A stretch of DNA of 64,000 nt. Source: Gaiellaceae bacterium. GTDB taxonomy: Bacteria > Actinomycetota > Thermoleophilia > Gaiellales > Gaiellaceae. Each line of letters begins with the position of its first letter. The first letter of the stretch is position 1. The position numbers and the translations under genes were made by a program. Positions 13,618 through 24,663 of the stretch are shown here, one piece after another. The stretch is from positions 1 through 64,000 of the forward strand of contig JAUJMY010000017.1 in assembly GCA_030446625.1 (NCBI GenBank), read 5' to 3'. The notes below the pieces were generated by a model, which was not told the DNA's origin, searched no databases, and worked only from the letters and a program-made list of their open reading frames with translations.

Positions 13618-15186
13618 GTGGAGGCGGGAGAGCGGCGCCGTCGGCTCGCCTGGTCGACGGCGGTCTTCTCGCTCGCGACGGGGCTCTCGCGGCTCCTCGG
13701 GCTCGTCCGCGAGATCGTCGCCGCGTACTTCTTCGGCGCGCGCGGCGCGATCAACGCGTTCACCGTCGCCTTCCAGATCCCGAACCTCGTCCGTGCGCTC
13801 GTCGCGGACGCGGCGCTCTCGGGCGCATTCGTGCCGATCTTCACGGAGCTGCTCGAGAAGGACGAGCGGGCGCGTGCGTGGCGTGTCGCGTCGACCGTGT
13901 TCTGGCTCTTCCTGCTCGGGCTCAGCGGGATCACGGCGCTCTTCATCCTGCTCGCGCCGCTCCTGATCCCGCCGCTGACGGACGCGTACGACGACCTGAC
14001 GGTGACGCTCGCGCAGATCCTCTTCCCGATCGTCGCGCTGCTCGGCGTCTCCGGGATCGTCGTCGGGATCCTGAACAGCTACGAGCACTTCACGGTCCCC
14101 GCGCTGACGCCGGTGTTCTGGAACGTGGCGATCATCCTCGGGCTCGTGCTGGGCGTCCCGCACGCCGAGGGCGAGAGCGCGAAGCTCTACGTCTACGCGG
14201 GCTCGATCGTCGTGGGGACGCTGATCCAGGTGCTCCTTCCCGTCCCGTGGCTGCGCGGCCGCGGCGGCAGGCTCCGCGTCGCGATCGACATGCGCGACCC
14301 CGCGGTGAAGCGCGTGTTCGCGCTCATGCTCCCGGTGACGCTCGGGCTCGGCCTGATCAACGTCAACGCCGTGATCGGCACCTTCGTCGCCGCGAGCAAG
14401 ATCGACGCCACGATCGCGCCGAACGCGATCGACCGCGCCTTCCGCGTCTACATGCTCCCGCAGGGGATGTTCTCCGTCGCCGTCGCGACGGTGCTCTTCC
14501 CGGCGCTGGCGCGCTTCGCCGCGCGCGCCGACTACGACGGCTTTCGGAGCACGGTCGGCACGGGCCTCCGCCAGATCGCGTTCCTGCTCGCGCCCGCGAG
14601 CGCCGCGATGGCCGTTCTCGCCGAGCCGATGATCCGCCTGCTCTACGAACGCGGCCGCTTCGACCCCGACGAGACGCCCGTCGTCGCGGCGGCGCTCGCG
14701 GCGTTCTCGCTCGGGCTCGTCTTCAACGGGATGATGCTGCTGCTGAACCGCGCGTTCTTCAGCCTCCAGGCGCCGCGCGTGGCGACCGGCGTCGCCGCCG
14801 GAAACGTCGTCCTGAACACCGCGCTGTACGCGGCGCTCTACCGCGTGGGACCCTGGGGGATCCCGCTCGCGATCTCGCTCGCGAACATCGCCGGCGCGAT
14901 CGCCCTCCTCGTGGCGCTGCGCCGCCGGCTCGGGCGGATCGAGCTCGGCGAGACGGCGCGCTCGCTGTGGCGGATCGCGCTCGCCTCGGCGCTCCTCGCG
15001 GCGGCCGCGTACGGCGTTTGGCGCGTCCTCGACCCCGTCGTGGGCCGCGGCTTCGCGGGACAGCTCGCATCGGTGGGCGCCGCGGTCGCGGCCGGCACCG
15101 CCGTCTACCTCGCGGCGTCCCGCGCGCTCGGCGTCCGCGAGCTCGACGCGCTGCTCTCGCTGCGCCGCGCGCGGAGTCCCGCGTGA
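13618..15186 (+). CDS. murJ: Lipid II flippase MurJ
   Basis: The 522-residue polytopic membrane protein of the MviN/MurJ (MOP) family moves lipid II across the membrane for peptidoglycan synthesis. Family hallmarks are LSRLLGLVREIVAAYFFGA near the N-terminus, FQIPNLVRALVADAALSGAF, and MLPQGMFSVAVATVLFPALA. About 14 hydrophobic helices are visible. I chose GTG 13618 because upstream sequence in this frame is the antisense of rpsT and because a TATACT box lies 7 nt before it. Confidence 0.93.
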   Translation: MEAGERRRRLAWSTAVFSLATGLSRLLGLVREIVAAYFFGARGAINAFTVAFQIPNLVRALVADAALSGAFVPIFTELLEKDERARAWRVASTVFWLFLLGLSGITALFILLAPLLIPPLTDAYDDLTVTLAQILFPIVALLGVSGIVVGILNSYEHFTVPALTPVFWNVAIILGLVLGVPHAEGESAKLYVYAGSIVVGTLIQVLLPVPWLRGRGGRLRVAIDMRDPAVKRVFALMLPVTLGLGLINVNAVIGTFVAASKIDATIAPNAIDRAFRVYMLPQGMFSVAVATVLFPALARFAARADYDGFRSTVGTGLRQIAFLLAPASAAMAVLAEPMIRLLYERGRFDPDETPVVAAALAAFSLGLVFNGMMLLLNRAFFSLQAPRVATGVAAGNVVLNTALYAALYRVGPWGIPLAISLANIAGAIALLVALRRRLGRIELGETARSLWRIALASALLAAAAYGVWRVLDPVVGRGFAGQLASVGAAVAAGTAVYLAASRALGVRELDALLSLRRARSPA

Positions 15187-15276
15187 GCGCGACGCTTCTG
15201 CCTCGTCCCCGGCACGAACCGGCGACACCGAGGCGGCTAGGCTGATCGCAGGGGGCCCGCGTGCCCCTGGGGGAGC

Positions 15277-17063
<1,787 letters not shown>

Positions 17064-17067
<4 letters not shown>

Positions 17068-18179
17068 GCGGCGGCGTCCGCCACCTCTACGTGCACCTGC
17101 CGTTCTGCGCCGCGCGCTGCGGCTACTGCGACTTCGTCACGCTCGTCGGGCGCGAGGGGGAGCACGAGCCGTACGTCGAAGCGCTGCTCGCGGAGCTCGC
17201 GCTCGAGCGATCCTCCCTCGACCGCGAGCTCGACACGATCTTCCTCGGCGGCGGGACGCCGACGTACACCGCGCCGCGCGCGCTCGAGCGACTCCTCGCC
17301 GCGTTGCCGCCGGCGCGCGAGGTGACGGTCGAGGCGAATCCCGAGACGGTGACGCCGCGGCTCGCCGCACTTCTGCGGCGCGCGGGCGTGACGCGCGTCT
17401 CGCTCGGGGTGCAGAGCTTCCAGCCCCATCTCCTGCACGCGCTCGAGCGGCGCGCGGATGCGGCTGCCGTCCGAACCGCTTTCCACGCTCTTCGCGATGC
17501 CGGTTTCGACAACATCTCGCTCGACCTGATCTACGGCGTCCCCGGCCAGAGCGCCTCCGACCTCGCGCACGACCTGGACGACGCGATCGCTCTCGCGCCC
17601 GAGCACCTCTCGTGCTACGAGCTCGAGTCCAAGCCGGGGACGCGCTTCGCGCACGCGCACGGGGATGAGCTCGCGCGGCAGGCGGAGGCGATGGAGGGGT
17701 ACTTCGAGCAGGTGGTCGAGACGCTCACGCACGCCGGCTACCGCTGGTACGAGACGGCGAACTTCTGCCGCGGTGGCGTCGCCGCCGGCGGCCGCGACCT
17801 GCGCTCGCGCCACAACCTCGCCTACTGGCTCGGGCGCGACTATCTCGGGCTCGGCATCGGCGCTGTCTCGACCGTCGGCGGGGTTCGCTGGAGGAATGCG
17901 CCGAAACTCGCCGCGTACGTCGCCGCCGCCCGGGCAGGGCGTGTGCCGCCGCGCGAGGTCGAGCCGCTGGACGACGACGTGCGGCGGCGCGAGCGGCTGC
18001 TGCTCGGACTTCGGCTGGACGAGCCGCTCCCGCTCCACGGCGTCGAGAGCGCACTCGACGCCGGCGCGCTCGCGCGGCTGGAGCGCCTCGGGCTCGCCGA
18101 GCGGCGCGGCAGCGGGCTGACGCTGACGCGGCGCGGCCGCTTCCTGGGCGGCGGCGTGACCGCGGAGCTGATCGCGTAG
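17064..18179 (+). CDS. hemW: HemW-like radical SAM protein (heme chaperone; formerly HemN-like)
   Basis: The 371-residue product starts at GTG 17064, overlapping the lepA stop (GTGA). The [4Fe-4S] motif lies in [12 protein letters not shown], lacking the third upstream Cys of true HemN, so HemW is the better call. [18 protein letters not shown] and SLGVQSFQ are family motifs, and a C-terminal winged helix closes the protein. HemW inserts heme into respiratory proteins. hrcA follows after a short gap. Confidence 0.92.
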
Positions 18180-18196
18180 CCGGCCGCCGCGCGCGG

Positions 18197-18202
18197 TAAA
18201 AT
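18197..18202 (+). promoter_or_regulatory. -10 element of hrcA
   Basis: TAAAAT ends 11 nt before the hrcA ATG. No CIRCE-type inverted repeat (TTAGCACTC-N9-GAGTGCTAA) is present here. Confidence 0.5.
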
Positions 18203-18213
18203 TCCTGCAAACG

Positions 18214-19248
18214 ATGCAGGAGAACCTGACTCCGAGACAGCGCGAGATCCTCGGCCGCGTCGTCGAGGTGCACGTCGCCACGGGCCAGCCGGTCGGCTCG
18301 AAGAGCCTCGTCGAGCGCGGCGGCCTGCCGGTGTCGGCGTCGACGGTGCGGCACGAGCTCGCGGAGTTGGAGCGGCTCGGCTTCCTGACGCACCCGCACA
18401 CGTCCGCCGGACGGGTGCCGACGGAGCGTGGCTACCGGCTGTACGCGGACGGGCTGCTCGGGCAGCTCGAACCGCGGCCCGGTTCGTTTCCGCTCGACCT
18501 CACGGCGGCGCGCCGCGAGGTCGAGGGCGCGATGCGGGCCACCACGGAGATGCTGTCCGAGGTCACGCGCCTGCTCGCGCTTGTCTCCGCGCCTCCGCTC
18601 GAGACGACGACGGTGCGGCACGTCGAGGTCCTCCTGCTCCAGCCGCAGGTCGCGATGGTCGTCGTGATCACGTCGACGGGTGGCGTGACGAAGCGACTCT
18701 TCGCGTTCGACGAGCCGGTCGACCCGGGCCTCGCGAACTGGGCCGCGGAGTACCTGAACGACGGCCTGCGCGGGCTCCAGCTCGGGACGCGGCTCGTCCG
18801 CCAGCGGGTGGACGAGCCCGCGCTTCCTCGCCGCGAGCGCGCGTTCCTCGCGACGCTCCAGCCGGCCTTCACGGACCTCGTCGGCTCCGACGAGCAGCGC
18901 GTGTTCGTCGGCGGCGCGGCGAGCCTGCTCGAAGAGGCCCGGGCGGACGAGATCGTGGCGTGCCGGCGTCTGCTCGAGATGCTCGAGCGGCGCGCGAACC
19001 TGCTCGAGATCGTGGGCGAGGCGCTCGAGCCGCGGCGCGCGTTCGTGCGCGTGGGCGAGGACCTCGACAACCCGGCGCTCCAGGACGTCTCGCTCGTCGG
19101 CGCGAGCTACGGGCTCCCGAACCGCGCGCTCGGCGCGGTCAGCCTCCTCGGCCCGGTCCGGATGGACTACGAGAAGGCGCTGCGGTCGGTCCGTGCCGCC
19201 GCCCACGAGCTCTCCCGCTTCGTCGAGGACGTCTACGCCGACAACTGA
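18214..19248 (+). CDS. hrcA: Heat-inducible transcription repressor HrcA
   Basis: The 344-residue product has the winged helix at residues 1-80 ([56 protein letters not shown]) and the GAF-like dimerisation domain after it. HrcA normally binds CIRCE operators and represses groE and dnaK genes. dnaJ follows directly, the classical heat-shock pairing. No CIRCE site is seen upstream, so its own regulation may differ. Confidence 0.94.
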   Translation: MQENLTPRQREILGRVVEVHVATGQPVGSKSLVERGGLPVSASTVRHELAELERLGFLTHPHTSAGRVPTERGYRLYADGLLGQLEPRPGSFPLDLTAARREVEGAMRATTEMLSEVTRLLALVSAPPLETTTVRHVEVLLLQPQVAMVVVITSTGGVTKRLFAFDEPVDPGLANWAAEYLNDGLRGLQLGTRLVRQRVDEPALPRRERAFLATLQPAFTDLVGSDEQRVFVGGAASLLEEARADEIVACRRLLEMLERRANLLEIVGEALEPRRAFVRVGEDLDNPALQDVSLVGASYGLPNRALGAVSLLGPVRMDYEKALRSVRAAAHELSRFVEDVYADN

Positions 19249-19279
19249 AGCGCGCCTTGGGGCCGGCGACCCCCGGGGC

Positions 19280-19285
19280 TAACCT
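19280..19285 (+). promoter_or_regulatory. -10-like element of dnaJ
   Basis: TAACCT ends 7 nt before the dnaJ ATG at 19293 without a ribosome site. Confidence 0.35.
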
Positions 19286-19292
19286 TCGCGCG

Positions 19293-20445
19293 ATGGCGAC
19301 CACGGAGCGCGACTACTACGAGATCCTCGACGTCCCGCGCAGCGCGTCGGACGCGGAGATCAAGAAGGCGTTCCGCCGGCTCGCGCGCGAGCTCCACCCC
19401 GACGTGTCGGACGCGCCCGACGCGCACGAGCGCTTTCGCCAGGTGGCCGAGGCGTACGAGGTGCTGTCCAAGTCGGAGACGCGCGACCTCTATGACCGCT
19501 TCGGCCATGCGGGGCTGCGCGGCGGCGGGTTCCAGCCCGGCCACTTCGACCTCGGAAGCCTTTCCGACCTCTTCTCCGCGTTCTTCGGCGACGACCTGTT
19601 CGGGACGGGCGGGCGCGCGGGGCGCGCGCGGGGCCGGGCCGGGCGGGCGCGCGGGGCGCGCGCGGGGCGGCCACGCCGCCGCGGAGGCCGAGCCCCACCT
19701 GCTCGAGGCGGCGCAGGGGGTCACCCGGCAGGTCCCGTACCGGGTCGCCGTGACGTGCGGGCGCTGCGCGGGCGCCGGGGCGGAGCCCGGGACGGCGGTG
19801 ACCACGTGCGCGGCCTGCGGCGGAAGCGGCCGGCTGCAGCACGTCTCCCGCAGCGTCTTCGGCGAGTTCGTGCGCAGCCAGGGTTGCCCGCGCTGCTCGG
19901 GCTCGGGCCGCGTCGTCGAGAAGCCGTGCCGCGAGTGCGAAGGCGGCGGGATGGTCGCGGACGAGCGAACGCTCGACGTCGAGATCCCGCCGGGAATCCA
20001 CGACGGGCAGCGGATCCGCATCTCCGGCGAAGGCCACGCCGGGAGCGGCGGCGCGCGCGCCGGCGACGTCTACGTGCTCGTCCGGGTGCGGCCGGACCGC
20101 CGCTTCGTGCGGGAGGGGAATGACGTCTTCTCCACGGTCGACCTCACGATCACGCAGGCCGCGCTCGGCGCGACGCTCGACGTGCCGACGCTCGAGGGCG
20201 ACCTCGAGCTGGAGTTCGAGCCGGGGACGCAGCCGGGCGAGATCCGGGTGCTCCGGGGGCGCGGCATGCCCGTGTTGCAGGGGTTCGGCCGCGGCGACCA
20301 CCGCGTGCTCGTGAACGTGCGCGTCCCGCGGCACCTGACGCCGGAGCAGCGGCGTGCGCTCGAGGAGTTCGAGCAGTCGGCGGACGAGCGCACGTATCGC
20401 GCGGACGAGGGCTTCTTCGAGAAGCTGAAGAGCGCGTTCCGCTGA
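19293..20445 (+). CDS. dnaJ: Chaperone DnaJ, frameshifted by a 34-bp tandem duplication
   Basis: The J domain is read from ATG 19293 ([23 protein letters not shown] motif in LHPDVSD), followed by a Gly/Phe-rich part ending DDLFGTG. The zinc-finger domain ([32 protein letters not shown]) and the C-terminal substrate domain are in another frame to 20445. Between them a 28-bp sequence occurs twice (19607-19634 and 19641-19668) with a 34-bp period. Removing one 34-bp unit puts both halves in one frame and gives a normal DnaJ. As it stands no full protein would be made. Either the duplication is real, perhaps reversible by slippage, or it is an assembly artefact in a G/C repeat. Confidence 0.88.
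19607..19668. repeat. 34-bp period tandem repeat inside dnaJ
   Basis: Two identical 28-bp G/C-only units at 19607-19634 and 19641-19668 are separated by six bases (CGGGCC). The 34-bp period equals 1 modulo 3, exactly the frame difference between the two dnaJ halves. Confidence 0.85.
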
Positions 20446-20465
20446 GCCTCCTGCGCCGAGTCTCG

Positions 20466-21203
20466 GTGACCGTCCCGGCTGCGCGCGCGGAGGAGGCGCG
20501 CGCGGCGATGCTCGAGCTCTTCCCGGAGGGGTTCCAGGAGCTGGACGTGGACGGAGGCGTCGAGCTCGCCGCGTACACGGACGCAGGCGGCGAGGAGCGG
20601 GTCGGGCACGCGTTCGGAGGCGCGCGCACCTCCGACGTCGCCGGCGACTGGGCCGAGCGGTGGCGGCCATTCCACCGGCCCGTGCGGATCGGCCGCTTGT
20701 GGCTCGGACCGCCGTGGGAGGAGCCGCCGAGCGACGCGATCGCGGTCGTCATCGATCCCGGCCGCGCCTTCGGGACGGGCGGGCACGCGACGACGCGCCT
20801 CTGCGTGGAGCTACTCCAGGAACTTCCGGGCGGGAGCCTCGTCGACGTCGGCTGCGGGTCCGGTGTGCTCTCGATCGCCGCGGCGAAGCTCGGGTTCGAG
20901 CCGGTGGTCGGGCTCGATCACGATCCACGGGCAGTCGAAGCCGCCGCCGCGAACGCAGCGGCGAACGACGTGACGCTGGACGTCATCGTCGCCGACGCCG
21001 CTGCGACGCCGCTGCCGGCGACGGACGTCACCGTCGCGAACATCACGCTCGAGGCCGTGGAGCGGGTCGCGCCGCTCGTCCGCTCCGCGACGCTCGTCAC
21101 CTCGGGCTACCTCGCGGCGGACTGCCCCCGGCCGGCCGGTTTCCGTCACGTCGAGCGGCGCGAGCGCGACGGCTGGGCGGCCGACGCATTCGCGCGCGTG
21201 TGA
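20466..21203 (+). CDS. prmA: Ribosomal protein L11 methyltransferase
   Basis: The 245-residue product from GTG 20466 contains the PrmA signature DPGRAFGTGGHATTRLCVEL, the SAM motif VDVGCGSGVLSIAAAKLG, and the later VANIT motif in DVTVANITLEAV. It methylates L11 with S-adenosylmethionine. The family usually begins with a beta strand that here would be LLRRVSVTVPAA; it is fully included only if translation starts at a CTG at 20442, which overlaps the dnaJ stop (CTGA). The gene is the normal neighbour of dnaJ. Confidence 0.92.
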   Translation: MTVPAARAEEARAAMLELFPEGFQELDVDGGVELAAYTDAGGEERVGHAFGGARTSDVAGDWAERWRPFHRPVRIGRLWLGPPWEEPPSDAIAVVIDPGRAFGTGGHATTRLCVELLQELPGGSLVDVGCGSGVLSIAAAKLGFEPVVGLDHDPRAVEAAAANAAANDVTLDVIVADAAATPLPATDVTVANITLEAVERVAPLVRSATLVTSGYLAADCPRPAGFRHVERRERDGWAADAFARV

Positions 21204-21225
21204 CGCCGAGTACGATCGGCGCGCC

Positions 21226-22416
21226 ATGGCGACGTTCTCCGTGCACTTTCTCGGGTGCAAGATCTCGCACGCCGACTCCGAAGACGTCCGTGCCCGGCTC
21301 CTTACCGACGGCCACGAACAGCGCGCGGGCGGCGCCGACGTCGCCGTCGTGAACACGTGCTGCGTCACGCACGAGGCGGTGCGGAAGTCGCGCCAGGCCG
21401 CGGCGCGGGCCGCGCGGACGCACGGACGTGTGTACCTGACGGGGTGCGGCGCGAATCTCGGCGGCGAGGCCCTCCGGGGGCTGCCGGAGAACGTAACCGT
21501 CGTCGCGAAGCGGAGCGAGGAGACGCCCGCGCACGTAGCCGGCGACGTCGGTGCGATCGGCTGCGTGCAGGCGGATGCGCGGCTCGAGCGGACGCGCGCG
21601 TTCGTGAAGATCCAGGACGGCTGCAGCTTCTCGTGCCACTTCTGCGTCATCCCGCGCGTCCGCGGCGGCACGCGCAGCCGCACGGCGCGCTCGATCTTGG
21701 CCGAGATCCGGAAGCGCGTCGCGCAAGGTCATCGCGAGGTCGTCCTCACCGGGATCAACCTCGGCCTGTTCCGCGACGCGGACGCGGGCTACCAGCTGCC
21801 CCGGCTCGTCCGCGAGGCGGGTGCCGTTCCGGGGCTCGCGCGGCTGAGGCTCTCGTCGATCGAGGTCAACCACGTGGACGCCGGGCTGGTCGCGGCGCTG
21901 CGCGAGACGCCGACGGTGGGCAGGCACCTGCACGTCCCGCTCCAGTCCGGCGACGACGGCGTCCTGCGCGCGATGGGCCGCCGCTACACCGTCGAGACGT
22001 TCCTGCGCCGGCTGGCGCCGCTGGACGAGTTCAACCTGACGAGCGACGTCATCGTCGGCTTCCCGGACGAAGACGAGCGCGCGTTTCGCGAGACGCTCGC
22101 CACCGTCGAGCGCGCTCGCATCACGAAGGTGCACGTCTTCCCGTACTCGCCGCGGCCGGGGACGCGCAGGGCGGACGACGACCGTGTGCCGCCGGAGGTG
22201 AAGAAGGAGCGCGGCGCCAGGCTGCGGGCGGCATCCGACGCGGCGTGTCGCGCGCACTGGCGCTCGAAGCTCGGCGGGGAAGACGAGGTGCTGATCGACC
22301 GCCCAGGGCGCGGCTACGGCGACGACTACTCGCCGTGGATCGTCGCCGGGCCCGTCGGCGAGCTTCTTCGCGTGCGCGCGGCGGCCGTCACCGCGGAGGG
22401 GATTCGGGCTGCCTGA
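21226..22416 (+). CDS. mtaB: tRNA threonylcarbamoyladenosine methylthiotransferase MtaB
   Basis: The 396-residue radical SAM enzyme of the MiaB/RimO/MtaB family adds a methylthio group to t6A37 of tRNA. The N-terminal cluster domain shows FLGCKISHAD and NTCCVTHEA. The radical SAM motif is CSFSCHFC, followed by PRVRGGTRSR. HVPLQSGDDGVLRAMGRRYT and DVIVGFPDE are family blocks. A TRAM-like C-terminus completes it. A -10-like TACGAT lies 9 nt upstream of the ATG. Confidence 0.9.
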   Translation: MATFSVHFLGCKISHADSEDVRARLLTDGHEQRAGGADVAVVNTCCVTHEAVRKSRQAAARAARTHGRVYLTGCGANLGGEALRGLPENVTVVAKRSEETPAHVAGDVGAIGCVQADARLERTRAFVKIQDGCSFSCHFCVIPRVRGGTRSRTARSILAEIRKRVAQGHREVVLTGINLGLFRDADAGYQLPRLVREAGAVPGLARLRLSSIEVNHVDAGLVAALRETPTVGRHLHVPLQSGDDGVLRAMGRRYTVETFLRRLAPLDEFNLTSDVIVGFPDEDERAFRETLATVERARITKVHVFPYSPRPGTRRADDDRVPPEVKKERGARLRAASDAACRAHWRSKLGGEDEVLIDRPGRGYGDDYSPWIVAGPVGELLRVRAAAVTAEGIRAA

Positions 22417-22738
22417 CGATTGTCTCTTCTGCCGCCTCGTCCGCGAGGGCGAGCACGTCCACACGGGCGACGGCTTCGTCGCCGTCCACGACATCGCGCC
22501 TCAGGCGGACACGCACCTCCTCGTCCTCCCGGCTCGCCACGTGGATTCGTTCCGCGACGTCGGCGCGTTCCCGCCCGACGAGGCGAAGCGCATGCTCGAG
22601 TTCGTCGCCGACACCGCGCGCGAAGCCGGCCTCGACGACTACCGCGTCGTCGTCAACGTCGGCGAGGGCGCGGGTCAGACGATCTTCCACCTGCACTGGC
22701 ACGTGCTCGGAGGGAGAATCGGCGGGATGGCCGGATGA
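22409..22738 (+). CDS. HIT family hydrolase, probable CTG start
   Basis: The 109-residue product contains DDCLFCRLVREGEH at the N-terminus and the histidine triad FHLHWHVLGG near the end, typical of HINT-type nucleotide phosphoramidases. No ATG, GTG or TTG exists before the CLFC motif. A CTG at 22409 lies 7 nt behind a perfect ribosome site GGAGGGG (22395-22401) and gives the usual N-terminus. The first standard start (GTG 22541) would remove the zinc-binding cysteines. The gene overlaps the end of mtaB and is coupled to yqeY by ATGA. Confidence 0.85.
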   Translation: MPDDCLFCRLVREGEHVHTGDGFVAVHDIAPQADTHLLVLPARHVDSFRDVGAFPPDEAKRMLEFVADTAREAGLDDYRVVVNVGEGAGQTIFHLHWHVLGGRIGGMAG

Positions 22739-23178
22739 GCCTGATCGAGGAGATCGAGGACGCGCTCACGGCCGCGATGCGCGCCCGCGACGAGCAGCGG
22801 CGGGACGCGCTGCGCTTGATTCTCGCGAGCCTGCGCTCCGCGGAGAAGGAGCTTCAGCGGCCGCTCCACGAAGACGAGGAGCTGCAGGTGCTCCAGCGGG
22901 AGCGGAAGAAGCGCGTCGAGGCTGCCGAGGCCTTCCGCGCCGGCGGCCGCGAGGAGCAGGCGGCGGCGGAGGAGCGGGAGCTCGCGGTGCTCGAGGAGTT
23001 CATGCCGGAGCCGCTCTCGGAGGAGGAGGTCGAGGAGATCGTCGACGACGTGATCGCCGAGGTCGGCGCGACGAGCGTCCGCGACCTCGGGCGGGTCATG
23101 GCCGACGTCATGCCGCAGATCGCGGGGCGCGCGGACGGCTCCGTGGTCAGCCAGCTCGTCCGCGAGAAGCTCGCCTAG
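22735..23178 (+). CDS. yqeY: YqeY/GatB-like domain protein
   Basis: The 147-residue product begins at ATG 22735 with LIEEIEDALTAAMRARDEQR and contains EFMPEPLSEEEVEEIVDDVI, typical of YqeY proteins that share the tRNA-binding tail domain of GatB. It may influence tRNA-dependent amidation; this is family knowledge and uncertain. It follows the HIT gene with a 4-bp overlap. Confidence 0.88.
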   Translation: MSLIEEIEDALTAAMRARDEQRRDALRLILASLRSAEKELQRPLHEDEELQVLQRERKKRVEAAEAFRAGGREEQAAAEERELAVLEEFMPEPLSEEEVEEIVDDVIAEVGATSVRDLGRVMADVMPQIAGRADGSVVSQLVREKLA

Positions 23179-23210
23179 CGAGCACGCGGCGCCGTGGCGC
23201 CGGCGCGGCA

Positions 23211-23222
23211 CCCCCATGGGGG
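23211..23222. other. Perfect 12-bp palindrome
   Basis: CCCCCATGGGGG lies in the 140-bp gap between yqeY and phoH within further G/C-rich inverted sequence. There is no T-run, so it is an unconventional terminator at best. Confidence 0.4.
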
Positions 23223-23306
23223 CAGCGGCGCCTTCCGGAACCGTAGCCCGCGGCGCGTCGCGGGCGCATGACGGAACCGCGCCGAAAACGCGCCGTTCGT
23301 TCCACC

Positions 23307-23312
23307 TACACT
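23307..23312 (+). promoter_or_regulatory. -10 element of phoH (leaderless arrangement)
   Basis: TACACT ends 8 nt before the phoH ATG at 23321. There is no ribosome site. Confidence 0.55.
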
Positions 23313-23320
23313 GACTTTCG

Positions 23321-24280
23321 ATGCAGGACACGCTGACGGTCTCGAACGACGTCGCCGCCGAGCTGGCGGGGATCACCGACGGCGTGCTCGACTCGCTGCG
23401 CGACCGGCTGGCGTGCACGATCCTGCTGCGCGGCAACCGGCTGACCCTCGAGGGGGACGACGCGCACGTGGCGCAGGCGCGCGCCGTCGTCGACGAGCTC
23501 GTCGAGCTCGTGGAGGGAGGTCACGAGGTCGGGCCGTCCACCGTCGACGCGGTGCTGTCGGCGCTCGACCAGGCGGAGGACATCCGTGACGTCTTCGAGG
23601 ACGTCGTGTGGCGCCACCGCGGCAAGAAGATCGCGCCGAAGACGGTGACGCAGAAGCGGTACGTCGACGCGATCCGGAACTGCACCGTCACCTTCGGGAT
23701 CGGTCCGGCCGGAACCGGGAAGACGTACCTCGCGATGGCGCTCGCGGTCGCGGCGCTCTCCGAGCGCCAGGTGGGGCGGATCATCCTCACGCGCCCGGCG
23801 GTCGAGGCGGGCGAGCGGCTCGGCTTCCTTCCAGGCGACATGCTCGCGAAGGTCGACCCGTACCTGCGCCCGCTCTTCGACGCGCTCTACGACATGCTCG
23901 ATCCGGACCGCCTGACGACGTACATGGAGCGCGGGACGATCGAGGTCGCGCCGCTCGCTTTCATGCGCGGGCGCACGCTCAACGACTCCTTCATCATCCT
24001 CGACGAGGCCCAGAACACGACCCCCGAGCAGATGCAGATGTTCCTGACGCGTCTCGGCTTCGGCTCGAAGGTCGTCGTCACGGGCGACGTCACCCAGATC
24101 GACCTTCCGCGCGAGCAGGCGTCCGGGCTGATCCACGTCCAGGACATCCTCGGCGAGATCGACGGGATCGCGTTCGTCGGCTTCACGCACAAGGACGTCG
24201 TCCGCCACAAGCTCGTCCAGCGCATCGTCGAGGCGTACAAGGAGCACGCGGAGGAGACCGGCACGCAGCGGAGGAGATGA
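23321..24280 (+). CDS. phoH: PhoH-like ATPase
   Basis: The 319-residue product has an N-terminal KH-like segment and the PhoH ATPase domain: [20 protein letters not shown] (Walker A), [20 protein letters not shown], and [20 protein letters not shown] (Walker B). It belongs to the phoH-ybeY-era group linked to ribosome and RNA maturation. The next gene overlaps its end by 4 bp (ATGA). Confidence 0.95.
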   Translation: MQDTLTVSNDVAAELAGITDGVLDSLRDRLACTILLRGNRLTLEGDDAHVAQARAVVDELVELVEGGHEVGPSTVDAVLSALDQAEDIRDVFEDVVWRHRGKKIAPKTVTQKRYVDAIRNCTVTFGIGPAGTGKTYLAMALAVAALSERQVGRIILTRPAVEAGERLGFLPGDMLAKVDPYLRPLFDALYDMLDPDRLTTYMERGTIEVAPLAFMRGRTLNDSFIILDEAQNTTPEQMQMFLTRLGFGSKVVVTGDVTQIDLPREQASGLIHVQDILGEIDGIAFVGFTHKDVVRHKLVQRIVEAYKEHAEETGTQRRR

Positions 24281-24663
24281 CCGTGGCGGTGACGGTCGAG
24301 ATCGCGAACCGGAGTGGGATCGAGGTCGACGAGCGCGGCGCAGCCGAGCTCGCGCGGCGCGTCCTGGCCGACGAAGGAGTGACGGACGGCGAGCTGGGGC
24401 TCGCATTCGTGGGGCCCGACGAGATCCGCGAGCTGAAGCGCGAGCACCTGGGCGTCGACGAGGCGACCGACGTGCTCTCGTTCCCGATCGACGGGCGCGG
24501 CGAGCTCCCGGGCGGGATCCCGCGGCAGCTCGGTGACGCGGTCCTCTGTCCGCAGGTCGTCGGCGCGGCGTGGCGTCGCCCGCTCGTCCACGGGCTCCTC
24601 CACCTGCTCGGGTACGAGCACGGCGCGGAGATGGAAGCGCGCGAGGAGGTGCACCGAGCGTGA
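24277..24663 (+). CDS. ybeY: Endoribonuclease YbeY (short form)
   Basis: The 128-residue product starts at ATG 24277. It shows [14 protein letters not shown] and the zinc motif [11 protein letters not shown] (HxxxHxxxxxH). YbeY processes 16S rRNA and acts in ribosome quality control. The stretch between GDAVLCPQ and LVHG is about ten residues shorter than usual, so a small internal loss is possible. It lies between phoH and the kinase gene with 4-bp overlaps at both ends. Confidence 0.88.
   Translation: MTVAVTVEIANRSGIEVDERGAAELARRVLADEGVTDGELGLAFVGPDEIRELKREHLGVDEATDVLSFPIDGRGELPGGIPRQLGDAVLCPQVVGAAWRRPLVHGLLHLLGYEHGAEMEAREEVHRA

Noticed and set aside
18181-18213. CIRCE operator upstream of hrcA
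   Set aside because: No TTAGCACTC/GAGTGCTAA inverted repeat is present in this gap.
23205-23225. Intrinsic terminator after yqeY
   Set aside because: The palindrome CCCCCATGGGGG has no loop and no T-run, so it is not a convincing terminator.
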